Shown here piece after piece: positions 16,813 to 25,363 of a stretch of DNA of 64,000 nucleotides. How positions within the stretch are numbered: position 1 is the first letter of the stretch; each line of letters opens with the position of its first letter. The notes beneath the pieces are model-generated. The model was not told the DNA's origin and searched no databases. It saw nothing but the letters and a program-made list of their open reading frames with translations. This stretch comes from Cupriavidus sp. Lineage in GTDB: Bacteria > Pseudomonadota > Gammaproteobacteria > Burkholderiales > Burkholderiaceae. The position numbers and the translations under genes are program-made. The stretch spans positions 62,001 through 126,000 of the forward strand of contig JAPSLP010000002.1 of assembly GCA_031180665.1 (NCBI GenBank), in the 5' to 3' direction.

Positions 16813-18114
16813 ATGTCAAATCTGATCGTGCATGGCGGCACGCCGCTGCGTGGCCGCATCGTACCCTCCGCCAACAAGAACGCCGTGCTGCCGGTGCTGT
16901 GCGCCACCTTGCTGACCGACCAGCCGGTGCGCTTGCACGGCGTGCCGGACATCACCGACGTGCGCAAGATCCTCGATATCTTCCGCACGCTCGGCAGCGA
17001 TGTGCGCATGGACCATGACAGCGGCACGCTGGACCTGCATCACCGCGATACCGAGTTCGATCCCGCGCGCCACCATCTGCCCGAGGAGATGCGCTCCTCG
17101 ATCATGCTGGTGCCGCCGCTGCTGAGCCGGTTCGGCGTCGCGCGGCTCGAGGACAACGTCAAGGGCTGCACGCTGGGCGTACGCGAGATCGATCCGCACG
17201 TCGAGATCTTCCGCCGCTTCGGCGGCGAGGTCGAACGCGCGGAAGGCTCGCTGCTGCTGCACAGCGAAGGCGCGCTGCGGCCGATCGACCATTGGCTCGA
17301 CTACGCCTCGGTCACCACCACCGAGAACTTCGTGATGTGCGCGGCCGCGGCCAGCGGCACGTCGACGCTGACCAACGCCGCGTCGGAGCCGCATGTGCAG
17401 GAGTTCTGCCGCTTCATGACGATGATGGGCGCGCGCATCGACGGCATCGGCACCTCGCGCGTGACCGTGCATGGCGGCGAGAAGCTCGGCGGGGGCGAGT
17501 TCACCTTCGACGAGGACTTCCACGAGATCACGACCTTCCTCGCCCTCGGTGCGATCACCAATGGCGACGTGGTCGTGCGCAACGGCGCCCCGGCGAATTT
17601 CCCGCTGATCGACCGCACGTTCGAGAAGTTCGGCGTGCGCATCGTGCACGAGGATGGCTGGTCGCGCGCGGAGCGCTCGGGACCGCTGCAGGTGCAGACG
17701 CCCTTCACCAGCAATGTGCTGACCAAGGTCGAGGCCGCGCCGTGGCCCTATTTCCCGGTCGACCTGCTGCCGATCTTCATCGCGCTGGGCGTGCGGGCGC
17801 AGGGCAATGCGATGTTCTGGAACAAGGTCTACGACAGCGCGCTGGGCTGGACCAGCGAGCTGTCGAAGTTCGGCGCGCATGTGTTCTCGTCGGACCCGCA
17901 CCGGCTCATCACCTTCGGCGGCAACGCGCTGACGCCGGCCGTGGTGGAAAGCCCCTACATCATCCGCGTCGCCATCGCGCTGTTCATGGTCGCCGCGAGC
18001 ATCGAGGGCCGCTCGGAGATCCGGAACGCGGCGCCGATCCGGCGCGCGCATCCGCGCTTCGTCGAGAACCTGCGCAGCCTCGGCGTGCAGGTGGAGTGGA
18101 CGGACGGCGAGTAA
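16813..18114 (+). CDS. MurA-family UDP-N-acetylglucosamine 1-carboxyvinyltransferase, divergent paralogue
   Basis: A 433-residue enolpyruvyl transferase that adds phosphoenolpyruvate to UDP-GlcNAc in the first step of murein precursor synthesis. Lys22-Asn23 in SANKNA match the E. coli active site, Cys119 in KGCTLG corresponds to the PEP-binding, fosfomycin-reactive Cys115, and FPVD near residue 317 matches the catalytic Asp305. The C-terminal part (MFWNKVYDSALGWTSELSKFGAHV, IRRAHPRF) differs clearly from standard MurA. The usual murA neighbours of betaproteobacteria are absent, so this is probably a second copy rather than the housekeeping one. Confidence 0.85.
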   Translation: MSNLIVHGGTPLRGRIVPSANKNAVLPVLCATLLTDQPVRLHGVPDITDVRKILDIFRTLGSDVRMDHDSGTLDLHHRDTEFDPARHHLPEEMRSSIMLVPPLLSRFGVARLEDNVKGCTLGVREIDPHVEIFRRFGGEVERAEGSLLLHSEGALRPIDHWLDYASVTTTENFVMCAAAASGTSTLTNAASEPHVQEFCRFMTMMGARIDGIGTSRVTVHGGEKLGGGEFTFDEDFHEITTFLALGAITNGDVVVRNGAPANFPLIDRTFEKFGVRIVHEDGWSRAERSGPLQVQTPFTSNVLTKVEAAPWPYFPVDLLPIFIALGVRAQGNAMFWNKVYDSALGWTSELSKFGAHVFSSDPHRLITFGGNALTPAVVESPYIIRVAIALFMVAASIEGRSEIRNAAPIRRAHPRFVENLRSLGVQVEWTDGE

Positions 18115-18182
18115 GGCGGCGAGCAAGGGGCAAATAAGCCGGCCAGCAGCACGCACAGCCAGCCGTCCGCAATCGCAGTACG

Positions 18183-18210
18183 ACGTGGCGGCCCGCAAAG
18201 GCCGCCACGT
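18183..18210. terminator. Hairpin after the murA-like gene
   Basis: ACGTGGCGGC and GCCGCCACGT form a perfect 10-base stem (11 with the inner C-G pair) around a short loop, 68 bases after the murA stop. No run of T follows, so it may be a Rho-dependent or stabilising structure rather than a true intrinsic terminator. Confidence 0.4.
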
Positions 18211-18239
18211 TGCCGTCTATCGCCGCTATTTGCCCAGCG

Positions 18240-18260
18240 CGGCACCACCGGTTGGTGCCG
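18240..18260. promoter_or_regulatory. Palindrome upstream of the PaiB-like gene
   Basis: CGGCACCA and TGGTGCCG form a perfect 8-base dyad with a 5-base centre (CCGGT), 120 bases before the ATG at 18380. The size fits a dimeric repressor site. The cognate protein is unknown. Confidence 0.35.
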
Positions 18261-18379
18261 AATACCGGTCCACTCGAATACTGTCAAAATGGCGCTTTCT
18301 TCCGGTCGGCTACGGACGCCTCATCGAGCCATCACCGGCGCCACCGTCGCCACGTCAATCCCTTTCGGTATTCGCGACC

Positions 18380-19027
18380 ATGTACATCCCATCCCATTTC
18401 GAAGTGCAGGACGTCGACGCGCTGCATCGCCTGATGCGGGAGCACCCGTTTGCGATGCTGGTCACCCATGGCGCGAACGGCCTGGATGCCAACCATCTGC
18501 CCTTCGAGCTCGACCTGTCCACCGGCCGGAACGGCACGTTGCGCGCCCATGTGGCCCGGGCCAATCCGGTGTGGCAGGACGTGCGGGACGGCGACGAGGT
18601 GATGGTCGTGTTCCGGGCCGAGGATGCCTACATCACGCCGACATGGTTCCCGAGCAAGCATGAGTCCCACAAGCAGGTGCCGACGTGGAACTACCGCGTG
18701 GTCCACGCCCACGGCAGGATCACGATCCGCGACGAGGAACGGTATGTCAGGGGTGTCGTGGCGCGCCTGACCCGCGCACACGAGGCCTCCCGCCCGCAAC
18801 CGTGGAAGATGACCGACGCGCCCGCGGACTACATCGATACGATGCTCAAGGCCATCGTCGGGATCGAGATCGACATCACGCAACTGGTCGGCAAGTTCAA
18901 GCTGAGCCAGAATCGCGAGCGGCGGGACAAGCTCAGCGCGGCCGAGGCGCTCAAGCAGCAAGGCGACGTCGCGCTCGGCCAGGCGATGCTCGACGCCATC
19001 GCCGAACCGCGCGACCACGGTACCTGA
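18380..19027 (+). CDS. FMN-binding split-barrel protein, PaiB-like
   Basis: A 215-residue protein of the PaiB group, with MYIPSHFEVQDVDALHRLM at the start, HGANGLDANHLPF, the central ITPTWFPSKHESHKQVPTWNYRVVHAHG and the C-terminal VGIEIDITQLVGKFKLSQNR. In Bacillus, PaiB works with PaiA on sporulation and degradative enzyme genes; in Proteobacteria the homologues are FMN-binding proteins of uncertain role. No paiA partner is next to it. Start at ATG 18380 gives the family length. Confidence 0.88.
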   Translation: MYIPSHFEVQDVDALHRLMREHPFAMLVTHGANGLDANHLPFELDLSTGRNGTLRAHVARANPVWQDVRDGDEVMVVFRAEDAYITPTWFPSKHESHKQVPTWNYRVVHAHGRITIRDEERYVRGVVARLTRAHEASRPQPWKMTDAPADYIDTMLKAIVGIEIDITQLVGKFKLSQNRERRDKLSAAEALKQQGDVALGQAMLDAIAEPRDHGT

Positions 19028-19147
19028 TAGCGACCGTTGCGACACGGAGCGGCCGTAGCGACACGCGACGACGCGAGCTGGCTCAATATCCCGTACTTCG
19101 CGGCGAAGCTGCCGCGCATTGACCGGAATGGGCCTCGGACCCGCGCG

Positions 19148-20095
19148 TTACGTCCGTTCCACCGCCCTCGGCACATCGGGCGCCGGCGCCATCGCACGCT
19201 GCCATCGCACGGTCGCCAGCAGCGAGGCCATCACGATCAGGCCGCCGCCGATCCAGCCTGACAGCGCGATCCGCTCGCCCAGCCACAGCCACGCGAACAG
19301 CGCCCCGAACGCGGGCTCGCTGCCCATCAGCAGCGCGACACGCGTCGGACTGCTGCGCTTGATCGCATAGTTCTGCGCGAAGAACGCGAACAGCGTGCAG
19401 GCGCCGACCAGATAAAGCAGGCACCACCAGAAGGCGCCCGGCGTGCCGAGGCCGGGCAGCGACGGCAGCGGCCAGGTGGCGGCACCACCGGCCCACGCGA
19501 CCGCCACGCTGCCGATCGACACCACGCCGGCCTGCAGCGCGGTGACCGCCAGCGCGGGCGGCGGCTGCCGACCCATGCTGTGCTTCATCGCGCAGACATA
19601 GATGGCCCGCAGAAGGGCCGCCAGCAGGATCAGCGCATCGCCGGGATGAAAGGTCAGCGACCAGGCACCATCCGCGGCCAATATCCAGGCCCCGCACAGC
19701 GACAGCAGCACCGCCGCCCATTCCAGGCGGCTCGGCCGGCGCGACAGCAGCAGCCATTCGATCAGCGGTGTCAGCACCACGCACAGGCTGATCAGGAACG
19801 CCGCATTGGCCGCGCGCGTCAGCAACAGGCCGAAGGTCTCGCACAGGAAGATGCCGAGCAGCAGCACGCCCGCGCCGGTCACGCGCGCCAGGGACGCCGC
19901 CGGTATGCCGCGCAGCCCGGCCAGCGTCGGAGACAGCAGCACGAAGGTCAGCCCGAAGCGCAGCGCCAGCAGGCCCAGCACCGGGTAGTGCTGCAGCGCC
20001 TGCTTGGCGACGCCGTAGCTCGTGCCCCATACCACGGCGACCCCGAGCAGCATCAGGTCGGACAGCATCAGCAGGCGGGCTTGTTGGGCGGTCAT
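19148..20095 (-). CDS. EamA/DMT-superfamily transporter
   Basis: A 315-residue inner-membrane protein with ten predicted hydrophobic segments in two EamA halves (GVAVVWGTSYGVAKQAL in the first; ALLMGSEPAFGALFAWLWLGERI near the end of the second, the usual EamA signature). The start is ATG 20095. It is divergent from the LysR gene at 20230 across 134 bases, which suggests regulated export of an amino acid or other small metabolite. Substrate unknown. Confidence 0.88.
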   Translation of the reverse strand: MTAQQARLLMLSDLMLLGVAVVWGTSYGVAKQALQHYPVLGLLALRFGLTFVLLSPTLAGLRGIPAASLARVTGAGVLLLGIFLCETFGLLLTRAANAAFLISLCVVLTPLIEWLLLSRRPSRLEWAAVLLSLCGAWILAADGAWSLTFHPGDALILLAALLRAIYVCAMKHSMGRQPPPALAVTALQAGVVSIGSVAVAWAGGAATWPLPSLPGLGTPGAFWWCLLYLVGACTLFAFFAQNYAIKRSSPTRVALLMGSEPAFGALFAWLWLGERIALSGWIGGGLIVMASLLATVRWQRAMAPAPDVPRAVERT

Positions 20096-20229
20096 CGAAT
20101 CGGGGACTCGGCGGATACACGGACAGGGAGAGCGGTGCGAACATTGTCCGGTATTGCGTTCACAGCGATAATCCTTTCCATCCGCAAATCTTTGATGTCG
20201 CCGATTCATCAATCCCGGCACCCGCCACG

Positions 20230-21201
20230 ATGCACCAGAACACCCTGATCGCCCTGCTCCCCGACCTGGCGGTCTTCGCCCGTGTCGTCGAAACCGGTAA
20301 CTTCTCGCTGGCGGCGCGCCAGCTCGGCAGCACGCCGTCGACCGTCAGCCGGCAGATCAAGCGGCTCGAGGAAGCGCTGGCAACGCGGCTGCTGGAACGC
20401 TCCACGCGCAAGGTCCGCGTGACCGAGGCAGGGGAGCAGGTGGCGCGGTTCTGCCGCGACATGGTGGCCGCCGCGGCGGGCGCGGTGGATGCCGCCGGCC
20501 AGCTCGGCGGACGGCCGCATGGCCGCGTCACGCTGAGCGCGCCGGTGGCCTACGCCAAGGCCGTGATCCACCCGCTGATTCCCGCGTTCTTGCGGCAGTA
20601 CGAGCAGATCGACGTGCATCTGCGCTTTTCAGACCAGAGCGTCGACCCGTTGGCCGACGAGGTCGATCTGGTGATCCGGCTGACCGACGATCCGCCGCCG
20701 GGGCTGGCGGGCCGCAGGCTCGGCACGGTGCGTTGGGTGCTATGCGCGTCGCCGCGCTACCTGCGCAAGCGCGGCGTACCGGCGCAGCCGCGGGAACTGG
20801 CCGGGCACGACTGCCTGTTCCTGGGCGAGGTCCCCGACGACAATCGCTGGCGTTTTCGCCGTGGCGCGCAAACGCAGACGGTCGCGGTGCACGGTCGCTA
20901 TATCGCCAACCATGTCGGCGCACGGCTCGAAGGCGCGCTGGGCGGCCAGGGCATTGCCGCGCTGCCCGACTTCGCCGCGCAGGCCGCGCTGCAAGCGGGC
21001 AAGCTGGTGCAGGTGCTGCCGGACTGGGACTTCCATGCGCGCGCTTACCAGGGCGCGGTATGGCTGCTATATCCGCCCAAGCGCGTGCTGCCGCCGAAGG
21101 TGCGCGTGCTGATCGACTATCTGGCGATGCATCTGGGCGGACAGGACGTTGCAGGCGGCGCGCCGCCTGCAACACGGGCCCGCGCAGCGTGGCCTCGATA
21201 A
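20230..21201 (+). CDS. LysR-type transcriptional regulator
   Basis: The 323-residue product is of the CrgA/DhlR-like group, with LPDLAVFARVVETGNFSLAARQLGSTPSTVSRQIKRLEEAL as the winged helix-turn-helix and a LysR effector domain ending VRVLIDYLAMHLGG. It probably controls the divergent DMT transporter. A Cys-rich copper-storage gene converges on it from the right. Confidence 0.9.
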   Translation: MHQNTLIALLPDLAVFARVVETGNFSLAARQLGSTPSTVSRQIKRLEEALATRLLERSTRKVRVTEAGEQVARFCRDMVAAAAGAVDAAGQLGGRPHGRVTLSAPVAYAKAVIHPLIPAFLRQYEQIDVHLRFSDQSVDPLADEVDLVIRLTDDPPPGLAGRRLGTVRWVLCASPRYLRKRGVPAQPRELAGHDCLFLGEVPDDNRWRFRRGAQTQTVAVHGRYIANHVGARLEGALGGQGIAALPDFAAQAALQAGKLVQVLPDWDFHARAYQGAVWLLYPPKRVLPPKVRVLIDYLAMHLGGQDVAGGAPPATRARAAWPR

Positions 21202-21346
21202 TCCCGTCGTGGACGGGTGCCGCGGGCGCATGGGGAGCATCAACAGCACTGTCGGAATCGACTCGGTTCCGAGATTTGTCGGGCGAAAGACGCGTGCGCC
21301 TACACCGCGCCCCGGAACATGGCGGTGTTCAGGCCTTCGCGGGCGA

Positions 21347-21673
21347 TCAAGCCATGGCGCGACAGGCCTCCGCGCAGCGCTGGCACGCCTTCGCGCAGTC
21401 CTGGCAATGCTGCGGCGCGTGCTTTGCACATTCCGCACCGCACGCTTCGCAGATGCGAGCGCAAAGCTGGCAGACGTCGCCGGCGAACTGGCTGCCTCGT
21501 GACATCACTGCCGCAGCGAAGCGGCAGACCTGTGCGCAATCCAGGTCGAACCGTATGCAGTTGGCCATCTGCTGGACGTTCGACTCTTGCAGGCAGGATG
21601 CCGCGCAATGGTCGCAGGCGACGGCACAGGCGTTGCAAGCCTCAATGCACGCATTGAATCTTTCATGTGGCAT
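21347..21673 (-). CDS. Four-helix-bundle copper storage protein (Csp3-like, cytosolic)
   Basis: A 108-residue protein with 19 cysteines placed mostly as C-x2-C and C-x3-C along predicted helices (CIEACNACAVACDHCAASC near the start; CQDCAKACQRCAEAC at the end). This is the pattern of Csp proteins, which load many Cu(I) ions into the core of a four-helix bundle. There is no signal peptide, as in the cytosolic Csp3 type. The ATG at 21673 follows AAGGAG by 8 bases. It is monocistronic. A role in copper storage or detoxification is expected from the family; no copper regulator gene is adjacent. Confidence 0.92.
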   Translation of the reverse strand: MPHERFNACIEACNACAVACDHCAASCLQESNVQQMANCIRFDLDCAQVCRFAAAVMSRGSQFAGDVCQLCARICEACGAECAKHAPQHCQDCAKACQRCAEACRAMA

Positions 21674-22056
21674 GGCAATACTCCTTAAGTCGGGCGACGC
21701 CAGATATCGGGCGCCGACTCCACCGGAGCAAAGTACAGGCCAACGTTGAGCGCCGTCTCGCGCTATTCGAGCGGACGGCAATCGTATGGCGGTGAGGGGC
21801 GCGTCATGGCCGGCTGATCGGCGCAGCAACGTGCGCATCCGCAACAACTGCGCTGGTCGGCTAACCGCCTCGTCATGGCGCCGTCATCCGGCATCCTGGC
21901 GCGACCGCATGCGCTCGCTCCGGACCTGCCTCAAGAGCGGTCCACCGTTACAAGGACGGTGGAAAACATGCAAGCGACCCCGCACGGCCAATGCGGACTG
22001 GTGAGCCGGACCCGGCAGATGGCCAAGCGAAGCCGGAGCCATCGACGCTACGCCGT
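21674..22056. other. Intergenic region upstream of the Csp gene
   Basis: About 380 bases without a gene, carrying the csp promoter on the minus strand. A perfect dyad TCCACCGT-N7-ACGGTGGA lies at 21941-21963, and a smaller related one, CTCC-ACC-GGAG, near 21719-21729. I could not identify a MerR/CueR-type 19-base-spacer promoter. Confidence 0.5.
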
Positions 22057-22674
22057 TCACAGGCCTGCCTGCGCTTCGCGCCGGCTCGCGCTCAACCCAT
22101 CGGCGACCCACGCGTCGATCATGAAATCGTCTTCCCGGTAACTCGCCGTGCGCACGTAACCGGTTTCGTGCTCGAGGATGCGATGCACTTCGGGCGCGGG
22201 GCACGCCTGCTCGTCGAAGGGATGCCGCCAGTGGCAGGCCAGCAGCAGTCCGTCGGGCTCCATCGACTCGCGTACACGGCGCGCCAGCGCGGCGACCTGG
22301 TGCGGCCCGAGGTAGTAGCAGAACTCGCTGAGCACCACCAGATCGAAGCGCTGCCGCGGCCATTCGGTCGGCACCTTGATGGTTTCCACGCGCACGTGCG
22401 GGACGTGACGGGCGCGTACGGCCGCGGCCTGCACCGCGCGCGTGTGCCGGTCGGCCGCCAGCAGCGCCTCGCAGCGCGGTGCCAGCGCGGCCGTCATCTC
22501 ACCGTTGGCGCAGCCCGGCTCGAAGGCCGAGCGATAGCGCGGCCGATCGAGCATCGCCAGCAGCAGCGCGCGCTTGCGCGCCTCGAACCAGCGCGTGCGG
22601 TAATGCCAGGGATCGTCGCCGCGGGCGTAGACGGCGTCGAAGTAGGCGTCGGGCGTCGGCTGCCCCGCGCTCAT
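22057..22674 (-). CDS. SAM-dependent methyltransferase, NodS-like
   Basis: A 205-residue class I methyltransferase. Motif I is FEPGCANGEMTAAL, and the NodS-type N-terminus YFDAVYARGDDPWHYRTRWFEARKRALLL and FDLVVLSEFCYYLGP are visible. NodS methylates a chitooligosaccharide amine in rhizobia; the homologues elsewhere act on unknown small molecules. It overlaps the acyl-CoA ligase gene by four bases (ATGA), so the two products probably act on related substrates. Confidence 0.85.
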   Translation of the reverse strand: MSAGQPTPDAYFDAVYARGDDPWHYRTRWFEARKRALLLAMLDRPRYRSAFEPGCANGEMTAALAPRCEALLAADRHTRAVQAAAVRARHVPHVRVETIKVPTEWPRQRFDLVVLSEFCYYLGPHQVAALARRVRESMEPDGLLLACHWRHPFDEQACPAPEVHRILEHETGYVRTASYREDDFMIDAWVADGLSASRREAQAGL

Positions 22675-24266
22675 GCCTGCGCCTCGTACCGGCGGCGCAG
22701 TTCGCGCTTGAGCAGCTTGCCGCTCGGGTTCTTCGGCAGCGCATCGGCGAAGATCACACGCTTGGGCACCTTGAAATGCGCCATGCCGGCCTTGCAGAAG
22801 TCGATCACCTGTTGCTCGGACAGCGATTGCCCTTCCTTGAGCACGATCACCGCGGTCACCGCCTCGACCCAGTAGGGATCGGGCAAGCCGATCACCGCGA
22901 CCTCGGACACCTCGGGAATCCGGAAGATCATTTCCTCGACTTCGCGGCTCGCGACATTCTCGCCGCCGCTCTTGATCATGTCCTTCTTGCGGTCGACGAT
23001 GGTGATATAGCCCTCCTCGTCGCGCAGGGCCAGGTCGCCGCTATGGAACCAGCCGCCGCGGAACGCCTCCGCGGTGCGCTCCGGATCGTTGTAGTAGCCG
23101 TCCAGCAGTTGCGGCGAGCGATGGACGACCTCGCCGATCTCGCCCGGCGCGACATCGCGCATCTCGTCGTCGACGATGCGGGTCTCGACATTGAGCGCGG
23201 GCTTCCCGGCCGAGCCGGCCTTGCGCAGCTGGTCGTCGGGATGCAGCACGGTGGCCAGCGGCGCGATCTCGGTCTGGCCGTAGAAGTTCCACAGCCGCAC
23301 GCCCGCCATGCGGCGCTGCATTTCCTTGAGCACCTCGACCGGCATGATCGACGCCCCGTAGTAACCCTTGGCAAGCGAACCGAGGTCGGCGTCCTCGAAC
23401 AACGGCGAGCGCAGCAGCGCGATCCAGATCGATGGCGGTGCGAAGAACGCATTGACGCGATGGCGTGCGATCAAGGGCAGGATCACGTCCGGCCGCGGCT
23501 GGCCCGTGATGATGTTGGTCGCCCCGAGATATACCGCGGGCCCGAGGAACACATCGAGCTGCGCGCAGTGATACAGCGGCAGCGCGTGCAGCACCACGTC
23601 GTCCGCCTGCATATTGCCCTCGACGATGCAGGTCACGTACTCCCACAGCACCGCCTCGTGGCTGAGCATCGCACCCTTGGGCAGGGACTCGGTGCCGCTG
23701 GTGTAGATGATCTGCAGCAGCGCGCGCGGGTCGACCGGCGCGATGTCCGGCATTGGCGCGCTGGCCATCAGCAGATCGTCGAAGCGCAGCATGCCTTCGG
23801 GCGCGCCGTCGGCCCGGTCTTCGGAGGGCAGCCAGATCTGCAGCCCGATCTGCACGCCATCGGCCGCGCCCTGCTCGACCGCGGCGACGGCCAGCGCCTC
23901 GAAGCCTGCGCCCACCAGCAGCGTGCGCGCGCCGGAGCTGCGCAGGATGTAGGCGACCTCGCCGGCATTGAGCATGAAATTGATCGGCACCAGCACCGCA
24001 CCCATGCGGGCCAGCGCGAAGCGCATCGCCGCGAAGGCATGCGAATTGCGCGACAGGATGGCGACGCGGTCGCCGGCGGCAATGCCCTGTTGCGACAGGG
24101 CGGCGACCAGGCGGTCGCAGATCTGGTCGAATTCGCGGTAGCTCCACTGCACGTCGCCGCAGACGATGGCGGTCTTCTCGGGGGTGCGCTGCGCCGAGCG
24201 CCGCAGGATGTCTCCCACGCCATGCCGATGCGCGCGGCGGATCGCCGCCTGCTGGTCTAGCATCAT
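22671..24266 (-). CDS. AMP-forming acyl-CoA synthetase (ANL superfamily)
   Basis: A 531-residue enzyme that activates a carboxylic acid with ATP to acyl-AMP and then acyl-CoA. It has the P-loop IIYTSGTESLPKGAMLSH, the motif LWNFYGQTEIAPL, the hinge GDLALRDEEGYITIVDRKKDMI and the terminal Lys region NPSGKLLKREL. The start is ATG 24266 with GGAG 8 bases before it; a second ATG follows at once. It is translationally coupled to a NodS-like methyltransferase. The acid is unknown; the family covers medium- to long-chain fatty and aromatic acids. Confidence 0.9.
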   Translation of the reverse strand: MMLDQQAAIRRAHRHGVGDILRRSAQRTPEKTAIVCGDVQWSYREFDQICDRLVAALSQQGIAAGDRVAILSRNSHAFAAMRFALARMGAVLVPINFMLNAGEVAYILRSSGARTLLVGAGFEALAVAAVEQGAADGVQIGLQIWLPSEDRADGAPEGMLRFDDLLMASAPMPDIAPVDPRALLQIIYTSGTESLPKGAMLSHEAVLWEYVTCIVEGNMQADDVVLHALPLYHCAQLDVFLGPAVYLGATNIITGQPRPDVILPLIARHRVNAFFAPPSIWIALLRSPLFEDADLGSLAKGYYGASIMPVEVLKEMQRRMAGVRLWNFYGQTEIAPLATVLHPDDQLRKAGSAGKPALNVETRIVDDEMRDVAPGEIGEVVHRSPQLLDGYYNDPERTAEAFRGGWFHSGDLALRDEEGYITIVDRKKDMIKSGGENVASREVEEMIFRIPEVSEVAVIGLPDPYWVEAVTAVIVLKEGQSLSEQQVIDFCKAGMAHFKVPKRVIFADALPKNPSGKLLKRELRRRYEAQA

Positions 24267-24453
24267 GCTGCTGTCTCCTATGCCTGTTCTGTGCTCGTGT
24301 TCTGTGCTCGTTCTGTGCATCCTGCTCGCGGCGGACCGCTGCGGGGAACATCGGCCGCCGGCCGCGTCAGGCTAGCAGCATTCGCGCGGCGGCGCATCCC
24401 CCTTGCGCCCGGTGCCGGCGGTGCTAACATCGCCGGATCCCTTGCCAGCCGCC

Positions 24454-24912
24454 ATGCCCATGCCCGCCTCCCCTCGCCGTCCGGACCCCTTCGTCGACCA
24501 CCTTCTGGAGCTGATGGCGCCGCTAGCCACCCGCATTGGCCCGATCGCGGCGAAGCGCATGTTCGGCGGGCATGGCTTGTACTACGACGGGCTGATGTTC
24601 GGATTGGTCAGCGATGGCCGCTGCTATCTGAAGGCCGATGCGGTCACGCTGCCCCGATACGAGGCGCAAGGCTGCGAGCCGTTCAGCTATCGGAGCGGCG
24701 AGAAGGAAGTGGTGATGCGCCACTATCTAAGCCTGCCGGCCCAGTGCCTCGAGTCGCCAGGCGAGATGGAGCCGTGGGCGCGCGAGGCGGTGGAGGCCAC
24801 GCTGCGGCTGGCCAACGCGGCGCCGGCCAGGCCTAAGCCCGCGACGAAGAAGACCGCGGCGCAGGTGCAGAAGAACGCCGCGGCGACGTCGCGACGAAAG
24901 ACGCGCAGCTGA
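24454..24912 (+). CDS. TfoX N-terminal-domain protein
   Basis: A 152-residue protein with one TfoX-N domain (VDHLLELMAPLATRIGPIAAKRMFGGHGLYYDGLMFGLV and GCYLKAD-type strands). A Lys/Ala-rich basic tail follows (residues about 125-152). TfoX/Sxy proteins activate competence genes, but single-domain TfoX-N proteins like this are of unknown function and lack the C-terminal half. Two possible starts, ATG 24454 and ATG 24460, differ by two residues. Confidence 0.85.
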   Translation: MPMPASPRRPDPFVDHLLELMAPLATRIGPIAAKRMFGGHGLYYDGLMFGLVSDGRCYLKADAVTLPRYEAQGCEPFSYRSGEKEVVMRHYLSLPAQCLESPGEMEPWAREAVEATLRLANAAPARPKPATKKTAAQVQKNAAATSRRKTRS

Positions 24913-24960
24913 GAAGCCCGCGCCGTTGGGCCGGCGCGCGCAACCGCCGCCGCACGACGC

Positions 24961-25209
24961 TCAGTCGCTGCTCTGGTGCGCGACCAGATGCAGCCGCATC
25001 ACGCCGCCGTCGAAGTATTGCCCGTCGAACTGGCGCAGCAGTCCGAGAGCCGTAAAGAGATCCATGTCGAAATCCACCCATGCCCAGGGCTGCTCCGGGT
25101 CGCCATCGCGCATGATTTCCACCGAGCGCACGGGCGCATAGGGTGTGAACTTGTCGCGCAAACGCTGTTCGGTGATCTCGCGGCGCAGCCCGCGAATCAG
25201 CACCTGCAT
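24961..25209 (-). CDS. Small RRM-domain RNA-binding protein
   Basis: An 82-residue single RNA recognition motif. RNP2-like MQVLIRGLRR starts the domain and the RNP1-like strand is PWAWVDFDM, where the aromatic residues expected in RNP1 are partly replaced. The C-terminus is GGVMRLHLVAHQS. Bacterial single-RRM proteins bind RNA and some are cold-induced; nothing here shows the target. ATG 25209 has GGAGAC upstream. It converges with the TfoX-like gene. Confidence 0.75.
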   Translation of the reverse strand: MQVLIRGLRREITEQRLRDKFTPYAPVRSVEIMRDGDPEQPWAWVDFDMDLFTALGLLRQFDGQYFDGGVMRLHLVAHQSSD

Positions 25210-25363
25210 GTCGGTCTCCTGGGGCATGGCGCGGCGGCATGCAGGTCGCCGGGGCGATGCATGGCGTTTGCCGGGCCACGAGACCACTATAGATGTTCGC
25301 GCGGGCTCCAGCTTGCCGCAGGACCAGCAAGAGGCCCTGCGGCAGCCCAGGGCCGATGCAGGC

